DNA of 64,000 bases, taken from assembly GCA_031548835.1 (NCBI GenBank), contig JAVBQS010000110.1:1-64000 (forward strand). Reading direction: 5' to 3'. The translations under genes and the position numbers were made by a program. The notes beneath the pieces were generated by a model. It did no database searches. It saw nothing but the letters and a program-made list of their open reading frames with translations, and had not been told where the DNA came from. Positions within the stretch are counted from its first letter, which is position 1; each line of letters begins with the position of its first letter. Of the stretch, positions 26,784 to 34,918 are shown piece after piece. The DNA is from WQTU01 sp031548835. GTDB taxonomy: Bacteria > Spirochaetota > Spirochaetia > CADAEX01.

Positions 26784-28052
26784 ATGAAACTGTATTTAAC
26801 TTTAATATTTTTTGCTGTAACTGTATCACCTGCTTTTTGTTATATAGATCCAGGAACAGGCAGCATGCTTCTTTATGCTATTATTGGCATAGGCGCTGCA
26901 TTGCTCTATGCGTTTAAAGGATATTTTTACAAGCTTAGAGGCAAAATTACAGGCAAGGGATATAATCTTGATTCAGATTTATCTGAATTTGATTTTGTAT
27001 TTTATTCTGAAAGTAAAATATATTGGAATGTATTTAGCCCTGTGCTTGAAAACCTTGATAAATCAGGTAAAAAATGTATCTATTTGACCTCAAGCGAGGA
27101 TGATCCGGGGTTGGCCTATAAATCAGACAATATTAAATCAAAATATATTGGAGAAGGAGTAAGGGCTGCATCATATCTTAACAATATAAAAGCAGATATT
27201 GTAACAATGACAACACCGCAGCTTGACGTGCTTACTCTTAAAAAATCAAAAAAAGTTAATCATTATTCCTATATTTTTCATGCTCCAACAGATATTGGAA
27301 TCTATGGTAAATATGCATTTGATAATTTTGATTCAATGTTCTGCGTAGGAAAACATCAGATAACTCATATCAAAGAATTTGAAGAAAAAAGAAAAACAAA
27401 TAAGAAAAAGCTGTTTGAAACAGGCTGCACATACTATGATGTTTTATTAAAGAAAGAACAGCGGGCAGAAAAGAATGAAAAACCTGTAATTCTGGTTGCT
27501 CCTACATGGAATAAAAACAGCCTTCTTGCAAGATTTGGCTTTAATATTTTAAAACCTCTTTTAACAGGAAAATATAAAGTTATATTAAGGCCACATCCCC
27601 AAATGTATATTTCCCAGAAAAAACTTATTGAAGAGATAAAAAAAGAAAGCAGCAGTTATCCAGATCTTGTCTGGGATGAAAAGCCATCAGGCGAGGATTC
27701 AATGAATGAATCAGATATATTGATATCAGATTTGTCCGGAATAATTTTTGACTATTCATTTGTTTTTAAAAAACCTGTAATTTCAATTGATGCTCCTGTT
27801 ATTGAAACAGGCCTCGAGCTTGAAGATATGAAAAAAGATGAATTATGGGAACTTAATATTAGAAGCAAACTTGGAAAACTTGTTAAAGAGCAGGATATTT
27901 CTAATCTTCCTGTATATGTTGATGAAATGCTTTTATCATTCAGCAAGGAAAATATTGAAAATATAATAAAAGAAAATATTTACAACTTCGGCAATGCAGG
28001 GCCTGTTGCTGCTAGGCAGTTGGCTGAACTAAAGGAAAATTTGAAAAAATAA
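26784..28052 (+). CDS. CDP-glycerol:poly(glycerophosphate) glycerophosphotransferase-like protein
   Basis: 422 residues. A signal-like first helix and a second helix (about 25-45) carry YIDPGTGSMLLYAIIG, a membrane motif often found in envelope glycan proteins. The rest is a Glyphos_transf-type GT-B domain: FHAPTDIGIYGKYAFDNFD and CVGKHQ near 190, VAPTWNKNS near 240, LRPHPQM near 270, and SDLSGIIFDYSF near 325. TagB/TagF-type enzymes move glycerol-phosphate or ribitol-phosphate from CDP to a lipid-linked acceptor at the inner face of the membrane. A GGAGG stands 5 bases before the ATG. The stop overlaps the YidC-like gene. Confidence 0.88.
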   Translation: MKLYLTLIFFAVTVSPAFCYIDPGTGSMLLYAIIGIGAALLYAFKGYFYKLRGKITGKGYNLDSDLSEFDFVFYSESKIYWNVFSPVLENLDKSGKKCIYLTSSEDDPGLAYKSDNIKSKYIGEGVRAASYLNNIKADIVTMTTPQLDVLTLKKSKKVNHYSYIFHAPTDIGIYGKYAFDNFDSMFCVGKHQITHIKEFEEKRKTNKKKLFETGCTYYDVLLKKEQRAEKNEKPVILVAPTWNKNSLLARFGFNILKPLLTGKYKVILRPHPQMYISQKKLIEEIKKESSSYPDLVWDEKPSGEDSMNESDILISDLSGIIFDYSFVFKKPVISIDAPVIETGLELEDMKKDELWELNIRSKLGKLVKEQDISNLPVYVDEMLLSFSKENIENIIKENIYNFGNAGPVAARQLAELKENLKK

Positions 28053-28741
28053 TGTCAAAAATTCTTTACTATATTTTTATATTTCCGCTTGAAAGCGGAA
28101 TGAAATTTATCTTTCTTGGCGCTTATAATCTTTTTAATAATTACGGCATATCAATAATAATGATGAGTCTTGCTGTCAATATTGTATTGCTCCCGCTATA
28201 TTATCTTGCAGAACAGTGGCAGGGTAAAGAACGGGAGATAAAAAAGAAAATGCAGCCTGAACTTGATAAAATAAAAAATGCTTTTAAGGGAGAAGAACGT
28301 TACTACTATACAAAAGCTGTATATAAGAGATTTCATTATCATCCAATAAATTCAATACGTGTAAGTTTTGGTTTTTTGATTCAGGTTCCTTTTTTTATTG
28401 CAGCATACCATTTTATGTCACATTATGAAGGTATAAGCGGTATAAGTTTTTTATTTATAAAAGATTTATCTCTGCCAGACAAAATGCTACAGTTCAAACA
28501 GCTTAGTATAAATATTCTTCCTTTTATTATGACATTTATAAATATTTTGTCTGCATATATTTATACAAAAAACTTAAACAGAAGCGATAAAATTCAGTTA
28601 TGGCTTTTAGCTTTTCTATTTTTAGTTCTTTTATATAATGCTCCTTCTGCTCTTGTTTTATACTGGACGCTAAATAATATTTTTTCTCTAATTAAAAATA
28701 GTTTAAGTGTATATGTTTTTAAATTTAAATATCTTACATAA
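28052..28741 (+). CDS. Short YidC/Oxa1-family membrane protein, dedicated to the glycan locus
   Basis: 229 residues with about five membrane helices and the family's charged cytoplasmic hairpin (EREIKKKMQPELDKIK, then YTKAVYKRF, about 60-95). Helix blocks typical of Oxa1/YidC are present (SFGFLIQVPFFIAAY; FIKDLSLPD; YNAPSALVLYW). It lacks the large periplasmic domain of housekeeping diderm YidC, so it is an accessory paralogue. The start overlaps the glycerophosphotransferase stop by one base, and the sulfatase gene begins 4 bases after its own stop. Since the same domain is fused to a sulfatase at 17890, it is probably the partner of that enzyme class. Confidence 0.9.
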   Translation: MSKILYYIFIFPLESGMKFIFLGAYNLFNNYGISIIMMSLAVNIVLLPLYYLAEQWQGKEREIKKKMQPELDKIKNAFKGEERYYYTKAVYKRFHYHPINSIRVSFGFLIQVPFFIAAYHFMSHYEGISGISFLFIKDLSLPDKMLQFKQLSINILPFIMTFINILSAYIYTKNLNRSDKIQLWLLAFLFLVLLYNAPSALVLYWTLNNIFSLIKNSLSVYVFKFKYLT

Positions 28742-28745
28742 AATT

Positions 28746-31007
28746 ATGAATAATAAAAAAATATACATACGATTTAACCAAATTTTTTCTAAGAAGATAG
28801 AGAAAAATGCAGTCTATATGTTGACCGCATTTGTTATTTATTTTCTTATCTATTTTATTTATTATAAATATTCAGATACCAGAAATCTTTCTTTTGTATT
28901 AATAATTATTGGATTTTCAAGTCTTAATATTTTGCTGTATAATTATCTAAATAAGAAAATAAAAAAATCTATTATAGAAAAGATTATAATAGTTATTAGT
29001 TTTTTAGCATTAGCCGGATTGATTATCTTATTTTTCGACTGGTTATTTAAAATTAATATATTTGCTGATAAAATATATTTTAGACGTTATATTCTTGCCT
29101 TATTTTTTTTACAGACAATGGTTCTCTATCTTCCTTTTTTAAAAGATTTTGTAAAAAGTACAAATGAGAACGATAATATAAATATTAACTCTTCTTTATT
29201 TTATTTTGCATTGTTATATATACTTTTTGTTATTTTTTTATATACTCCAACAGCTGTTTTTTCAACAGCTCCGGATGATTTTGATATTTCTTATATTAAT
29301 ATTATTCTTCCTGCAGCAGCAATTATTGCTATTTTATTTTTCTTGTTTGCAATTATATATAAGCTGATTGGCTGTAAATATAAAAATTTTTTTACTGTTT
29401 TAATTACAATTTTTTCTGTATTATGCTTTGTTTATTCATATCTGTATCCTGGACAATATGGTTCGCTTAACTCTTTTCTTCTTTCTAATTCAGAAAATTT
29501 ATATGGCAATGTTTACAATTATCTTCTGGAATATTTTATATTATTAATAATTATCTGTTTTGTTGTTGTTTCAGTAAAAAAATATAATCATATAGCAAGA
29601 AATGTTTTAATACTGCTTAATATTGTTGCTTTTTTACAATTTTCTTACTCAACTTTCTCAATTTATTCATCTAAACGTAATAATTTATTGAACACCCAAA
29701 AAACGGAAAATTCTATTATTCTGCCTTCGTATAACGAAGAATTAATGAGTTTTTCCAAAACAGGAAAAAATATAATTGTTCTAATGCTTGATATGTTTTC
29801 AGGCGGGTATATGGAAGAAATATTACAAGAAGATTCTGAGATAGAAAAAATTTATGAAGGATTTATATGGTATCCTAATACTTTGTCTATTTCTTATGTT
29901 ACAAGCAGCAGTATTCCTTCAATGCAGGCTGGCTGGAAATATACGCCTGATGAGATTAATCGTACAAATAAAAAAAATACACTAGTTAAAATTATTGGCG
30001 ATTCCTACAAAATATTACCAGAAATTCTATCTAAATATAATTACAAATCTGCTTATATTGACCCGGATTATTGCTATACATATCGCGGAGATATTTCAGA
30101 ATTAAATAAGGCAGGAATTCTTGGCGGATTTAATAAAGATTATGTTGAATACTGGAAGAATAAAAATATGAAAGAATATAATAATATTTTTCCTGAAAAA
30201 AATAGAAATAATGAATTAAAACTTCTTTTAATGGTAAGTATTTTTAAAGCTTCTCCAATTCTTGTAAAGCCTATAATATATGATAATGGTAATTGGATAG
30301 TAATTAAAAGCAGCGACCGTGAAAATTCTGCTTTTATGTCAAAGATAGAATATTGGTCTTTTATTGATTCAATGCCGCAGATATCAAATATAAATGAACA
30401 GAAGAATACTTATAAATTTATAAAAAACAGTATTGCACATGATCCTTTCTCTTTAAGTAAGGATGGTAAATTAATTCTTGGTTTTCCTGATCCTGATGCA
30501 AAAGATAATTTCCATGGAAAAAATGCTTACTATAGTGCAAGAGGAAGTCTTATCGCTATAGGAAGATGGCTTTCCTGGCTTAAAGAATCAGGAATATATG
30601 ATAATACAAAAATAATAATAGTTTCTGATCACGGAAATGATCTTACTCAAGATCCCATGATGAAAAAAGATTTTAATGTAGATGGTATTTCTGGAGAAGA
30701 GTTTAATAGAATTCATGCTCTTTTGATGGTTAAAGATTTTAATAAAAAAGGTTTTCTAACAATTGATAATAGATTTATGAGCAATGCAGATGTTCCTGCA
30801 ATTGTGTGTTCAGATTTTGATAAGAAAGGCGATATTATCTCAGACCCAACAAAACAGTTAATTGAGAATCGCGTGCTTAAAACCATGCGGGCTGAAAGCT
30901 GGAAATGGCATTATATTTCTAAACATACAAAATTTAAATTTAAATGGAATTATGAAGTAAAAAATGATATGTTTGAATCACAAAATTGGGAAAAAGTTAA
31001 TTACTGA
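28746..31007 (+). CDS. LTA-synthase-like sulfatase-domain membrane protein
   Basis: 753 residues from ATG 28746 (an upstream GTG/ATG would overlap the YidC-like gene by 35 bases). About nine helices (to about 315) precede the catalytic domain. Metal ligand Asp349 lies in LMLDMFSGG, nucleophile candidate Thr386 in VTSSSIPSM, and Asp628-His629 in VSDHGND. The family blocks F-x-WYPNT and W-K-YTP match the fusion protein at 17890 and the protein at 32630. A likely reaction is transfer of a phospho-alcohol from a phospholipid to a glycan outside the inner membrane; hydrolysis is also possible. It is coupled to the YidC-like and glycerophosphotransferase genes. Confidence 0.88.
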   Translation: MNNKKIYIRFNQIFSKKIEKNAVYMLTAFVIYFLIYFIYYKYSDTRNLSFVLIIIGFSSLNILLYNYLNKKIKKSIIEKIIIVISFLALAGLIILFFDWLFKINIFADKIYFRRYILALFFLQTMVLYLPFLKDFVKSTNENDNININSSLFYFALLYILFVIFLYTPTAVFSTAPDDFDISYINIILPAAAIIAILFFLFAIIYKLIGCKYKNFFTVLITIFSVLCFVYSYLYPGQYGSLNSFLLSNSENLYGNVYNYLLEYFILLIIICFVVVSVKKYNHIARNVLILLNIVAFLQFSYSTFSIYSSKRNNLLNTQKTENSIILPSYNEELMSFSKTGKNIIVLMLDMFSGGYMEEILQEDSEIEKIYEGFIWYPNTLSISYVTSSSIPSMQAGWKYTPDEINRTNKKNTLVKIIGDSYKILPEILSKYNYKSAYIDPDYCYTYRGDISELNKAGILGGFNKDYVEYWKNKNMKEYNNIFPEKNRNNELKLLLMVSIFKASPILVKPIIYDNGNWIVIKSSDRENSAFMSKIEYWSFIDSMPQISNINEQKNTYKFIKNSIAHDPFSLSKDGKLILGFPDPDAKDNFHGKNAYYSARGSLIAIGRWLSWLKESGIYDNTKIIIVSDHGNDLTQDPMMKKDFNVDGISGEEFNRIHALLMVKDFNKKGFLTIDNRFMSNADVPAIVCSDFDKKGDIISDPTKQLIENRVLKTMRAESWKWHYISKHTKFKFKWNYEVKNDMFESQNWEKVNY

Positions 31008-31036
31008 TATATAAAAAGTATAAAAGATTATTGAAA

Positions 31037-32038
31037 ATGAAAATAAATATTAAAAAATTTAAAAAACATTTATCAATTGCTCTTGCAAATATAAGAGTGC
31101 TATTTATTATTTTTTTCCTGCAAAAAAAAGCATGGAAAAAAAGTGATGTTGATTTTGTATGGAATAGAAAATTTGCAGAGATTTGCAGTTGTTATCCTTT
31201 CTTTTTCCCATATAAGATTGTCAGCAAAAATATATTTAAAATAGAACGGCGAATTATTGATTATTTTTCATATAGACAAATCAACAAAAAAATAAAAGAA
31301 AATAATCTGGTATATGTTTCTCTTGATAGTATGGATTATTTTAAAAGAAGCATATTAAAAAAAATCAATAGCAGCTTTATTTTAATAACAGGAGATTCTG
31401 ATTTAACACCATCTGAACACAAAGAGTTGCTGGATAATAAAAATATTCTCCATTGGTTTGCCCAGAATTGTGACATAAAGCATCCAAAGATTTCCAGTTT
31501 ACCAATAGGCCTTGATTACCACACAATTGCCACATATTCCCATTGGGGAAGCAAGCGCATTTCTCCAAAAGAACAGGAACAGGAATTACTTGATATTAGA
31601 AAGACTGATATAAAAAAAGAACTTAAAATATTTACAAATTTTCATTTAAATATCAATTCTCCTGCAAGGGAAAGACTTTATAAAGAACTTAAAGGAAGCA
31701 GTTTATTTTTTTTCCAGGAAAAACCTTTATCCCGAACTGAAACATGGAAGATTCAAAGAAAATATAACTTTGTTTTTTCTCCTGCCGGGGTTGGAATGGA
31801 TTGTCACAGGACATGGGAAGCTTTAATTCTTGGGTGTATACCTATTGTAGAAACAAGTTTTCTTGATAATCTTTACTCGGAATTTCCAATCGTAGTTATA
31901 AAAAATCCTAATGATATAACTGAAGAAAATTTATTAAAATGGTCTATTCTATATAAAAATAGTTTTGATAATAATCTTGAATTAAAGTTAAAAAATAGAT
32001 ATTGGATTGAGAAAATCAAAAGCACACAGAAAAAATAA
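31037..32038 (+). CDS. Exostosin/GT47-like glycosyltransferase
   Basis: About 334 residues. An N-terminal hydrophobic, basic stretch (about 10-35) may anchor it to the membrane. The C-terminal part has FSPAGVGMDCHRTWEALILG followed by CIPIV (about 247-272). This matches the donor-site pattern of exostosin-fold enzymes, including the RXYLT1-like group ('G.G.D.HR.WEal..G.iPv'). The middle contains LPIGLDYH. It probably adds a sugar to the locus polymer. ATG at 31037 is chosen over TTG 31031; no strong ribosome-binding site is visible for either. It sits between two sulfatase genes. Confidence 0.75.
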   Translation: MKINIKKFKKHLSIALANIRVLFIIFFLQKKAWKKSDVDFVWNRKFAEICSCYPFFFPYKIVSKNIFKIERRIIDYFSYRQINKKIKENNLVYVSLDSMDYFKRSILKKINSSFILITGDSDLTPSEHKELLDNKNILHWFAQNCDIKHPKISSLPIGLDYHTIATYSHWGSKRISPKEQEQELLDIRKTDIKKELKIFTNFHLNINSPARERLYKELKGSSLFFFQEKPLSRTETWKIQRKYNFVFSPAGVGMDCHRTWEALILGCIPIVETSFLDNLYSEFPIVVIKNPNDITEENLLKWSILYKNSFDNNLELKLKNRYWIEKIKSTQKK

Positions 32039-32103
32039 TGTAGCTGTAAAAATTTTGAATTTATTAAAAAACCAAGTTTTGTATAATTCATTATATTTGC
32101 AAG

Positions 32104-32567
32104 CTGGAGAAGATTATAATTATTGTTTTTTTTATTCGTTCTTTTGTATGGCTGTTTCAGGCTTTTATAGATTTTTTTATGATTTTTACAAAACTTTTGA
32201 AAAATCATATTTGTATATAAATATAGTATATTTTTCTTTTTTGGCCTCTTAATAATAATACCAAAATTATTATTTTTAGTTACCATGGTGGGTATTCTGA
32301 TATGAAAGCGCTTCCCGTGCAGGCAACGCTTAATAAAAACCATTTTGCTGGTAAAGGATTTTAATTCCAGTGGGTTTATGTTAAAATCAGATAAATTTAT
32401 GACAAATATAGATGTTTCAGCAATAGCCGTAAAATCTTTAAAACAGACAATTAATCTGTATACAGGAAGCGAAAAAACAGAAAGAAGATTTTCTTGTTAT
32501 TAAAAGGACAACAGAAATAAAAAGCAAAAATATCTTTGCCGCGAAAAATTGGGTACAAGTAGAATAA
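32104..32567 (+). pseudogene. Collapsed remnant of a YidC-sulfatase fusion gene
   Basis: The 5' part (to about 32220) matches the beginning of the fusion gene at 17882-17980 base for base over long stretches: TGG-C-GTTTCAGG and TTTTTTTATGATTTTTA occur in both at the same spacing. Here the start ATG has become ATA. About 2.2 kb corresponding to the middle is missing. From about 32245 the sequence matches the 3' end of the same gene with frameshifts, giving fragments such as VKDFNSSGF, KFMTNIDVSAIAVKSL and AKNWVQVE before TAA 32565-32567. This is an old internal deletion derivative and encodes nothing functional. Confidence 0.82.
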
Positions 32568-32629
32568 AAATAGTTGTTAGAAGTAAAAAATATGATTTTT
32601 AGTAATTTTTTACAGGAGAGGGGTATAGA

Positions 32630-34867
32630 GTGTTAAAATTTTTAAAAAAATATCAATCATCTTTTGTTTTATCTATTTTATTTTTTGCATTTTATATGCT
32701 CATTTTTTATAAAATAGATCAATATTCCGGCAGCCGATTTAGTTATTATATTTTTGCATGCGGCAGTTTATTAATTTTGGATATTTGTTTGTTTATAAAT
32801 ATATTTTTTAGATATCGTGACAAAAAGATTAATAATTTTTTCTTTTATGTCACAACTTTAATTTTTTTTATAATTATTTTATTAACAACAGATTGGATAT
32901 TTAAGTTAAATATTTTTACATCAAATTATAAATTTAAAATAATAATATTGTTTTTTCAGCTATTATATATTTTTATTATTTTGGGATATTTTATTGGAAA
33001 AAGTATTTTTAACGCTGAACTTTTTCCAAAGAGTGAAAAAATAAAAATTACTCAAATAATAAGTGTTGTTTTATATATCAGTTTGATTCTTTTTCTTATG
33101 ACACCTTTGAGATTATATGCAACATCGCCCGGAGAAGTTGAAATAGCTTTTATTAGTCTTTTAAAAGCATGTGTTATTAATTTTGTTATATCTTTAATTA
33201 TCCTTTTTTTTGTATTTTTTATATTTCCAGGATTTTTAAAAAAGTATTTAACAGTGTTTTTATATTTTACAGCAGGGTTCATCTTTTTTTACATATTTAT
33301 TTTTCCTGCAAATTATGGAGCTCTTGATAATTTTGTGTTGAAAAATGCGGATAATCTTTATGGCGTATTTTATAAAAATGTAATAGAAGCATTTTTTATA
33401 ATTTTGTTATGGCATGTAGTTTTATATTTTATTAATCATAAAAAAATAAAAATTCTGGCAATTGCTTTTTTTATACTTTCTGCAGTTGCTTCAATAGAAT
33501 CTGTTGTTGTTTTTGCTAAAGGAAAAAGTTTGCTTTCTGTAAATAATACAAATAATACAAATAATACAACTGGAGACCTTCTACCTGCTTACAATTATAA
33601 AATGATGGGATATTCCAGAACAGGAAAAAATATTGTTGTTATTCTTTTTGATATGATGACAGGCGGTGATATTCCGAGAATTTTTAAAGAACATCCTGAA
33701 TTGGCAGAGACATATAATGGATTTATATGGTATCCAAACACGCTTACTGTTGGCGACAATACAGCAACAAGTATGGCGTCAATGTATGGTGGGAAAATAT
33801 ATTCGCCGGCAGAAATCAATAAGAATAATTTTAACAAATCACTTCTTGAGATTATTACAGAAAGTTATGAAGTATTGCCTAATTTACTAAAAGAAAAAAA
33901 TTATGTAACAGCTTATACAAATCCGGAATATTATTTTTCTCCGCGTGGAGATGTTGATGTTTTAAATAAAAAAGGAATTATAGCAGGTTTTAATAAAGAT
34001 TATGTTCCATATTGGAAAAATATAAATCGAGAAAAGGAAGAATATGTTGCCAAATTTGATACGACATCAATCCGTCTTCTTACAATGGTTTCGTTATTTA
34101 AAGCTTCTCCTGTTTTATTAAAATCAATTATTTATGATAATGGAGATTGGCTGATTATCGAAAAAGATGAGATAAAAAATAAAGCATATAATTTTGCTCT
34201 TGAATCCTGGGCTTTTCTCGATCTTATGAAAGATATATCAAATACAAATGAAACTCAAAATACTTTTAAATATTTTCATAATTATATTACACATGAACCA
34301 TATGCAATGAGCAAAGAAGGTGTTTTACAAAAAGAAGAATATCCTGACCCATCTGCGGGCGATAATATTCATGGGGATAATGCATATTACAGTGCAAAAG
34401 CTGCTATTTTAGCAACTGCAAGGTGGATTGATTGGCTGAAAAAAGAAAAAATTTATGATAATACAATGATAATTCTTGTTTCTGATCACGGGCACCCATT
34501 TACTGAAAGTCCTATGATAACTCCTGATTTTAAAAATCAGGATATTACAAGCAATATTTTTACAAGATCTCAGGCATTTTTAATGGTTAAAAAATTTAAT
34601 AATGATAAAGATTTTAAAACAGATTGGAGGTTCATGAGTAATGGAGATATTCCCTCAATTATTTGTGAAGCTGCAGGTATTTATAATGAAAAAATTGGCA
34701 AAGATCCGACAACAGGAGAACCATTGCAAAATAGAGTTCTTGATACTTTTCGTACAAAAAGTTGGCGGTGGGAACATCTTGTCCGGAGTTCTAAATTTGA
34801 TGTGGTATGGCACTATCAGGTAAAAGACTCTATATTTAATGATAAGAATTGGACTAAAATTAAATAA
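32630..34867 (+). CDS. LTA-synthase-like sulfatase-domain membrane protein, second copy
   Basis: 745 residues, similar to the protein at 28746 along its whole length. About nine helices, then a linker with NTNNTNNTTG, then the catalytic domain with metal ligand Asp341 (LFDMMTGG), nucleophile candidate Thr378 (NTATSMASM), Asp619-His620 (VSDHGHP) and the FIWYPNT block. The start is GTG, set by a strong GGAGAGGGG upstream. It follows the collapsed fusion-gene remnant, so its ancestral YidC partner may be lost and it may share the one at 28052. Substrate is probably a phospholipid head group or glycan phosphate; this is inferred. Confidence 0.87.
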   Translation: MLKFLKKYQSSFVLSILFFAFYMLIFYKIDQYSGSRFSYYIFACGSLLILDICLFINIFFRYRDKKINNFFFYVTTLIFFIIILLTTDWIFKLNIFTSNYKFKIIILFFQLLYIFIILGYFIGKSIFNAELFPKSEKIKITQIISVVLYISLILFLMTPLRLYATSPGEVEIAFISLLKACVINFVISLIILFFVFFIFPGFLKKYLTVFLYFTAGFIFFYIFIFPANYGALDNFVLKNADNLYGVFYKNVIEAFFIILLWHVVLYFINHKKIKILAIAFFILSAVASIESVVVFAKGKSLLSVNNTNNTNNTTGDLLPAYNYKMMGYSRTGKNIVVILFDMMTGGDIPRIFKEHPELAETYNGFIWYPNTLTVGDNTATSMASMYGGKIYSPAEINKNNFNKSLLEIITESYEVLPNLLKEKNYVTAYTNPEYYFSPRGDVDVLNKKGIIAGFNKDYVPYWKNINREKEEYVAKFDTTSIRLLTMVSLFKASPVLLKSIIYDNGDWLIIEKDEIKNKAYNFALESWAFLDLMKDISNTNETQNTFKYFHNYITHEPYAMSKEGVLQKEEYPDPSAGDNIHGDNAYYSAKAAILATARWIDWLKKEKIYDNTMIILVSDHGHPFTESPMITPDFKNQDITSNIFTRSQAFLMVKKFNNDKDFKTDWRFMSNGDIPSIICEAAGIYNEKIGKDPTTGEPLQNRVLDTFRTKSWRWEHLVRSSKFDVVWHYQVKDSIFNDKNWTKIK
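33542..33568 (+). repeat. Three tandem copies of a 9-base unit in the sulfatase linker
   Basis: AATAATACA is repeated three times without change, encoding an Asn-Asn-Thr linker between the last membrane helix and the catalytic domain. Because the unit is a multiple of three, changes in copy number would alter linker length but not the reading frame. Confidence 0.8.
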
Positions 34868-34918
34868 TATATTAATTAAAGTAATATTAATAAATGTTTA
34901 ACTGATAGGTAATTATTT

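Noticed and set aside
33542..33568. Phase-variation switch by tandem repeats
   Set aside because: The unit is 9 bases, so copy-number change does not shift the frame; only linker length would vary.
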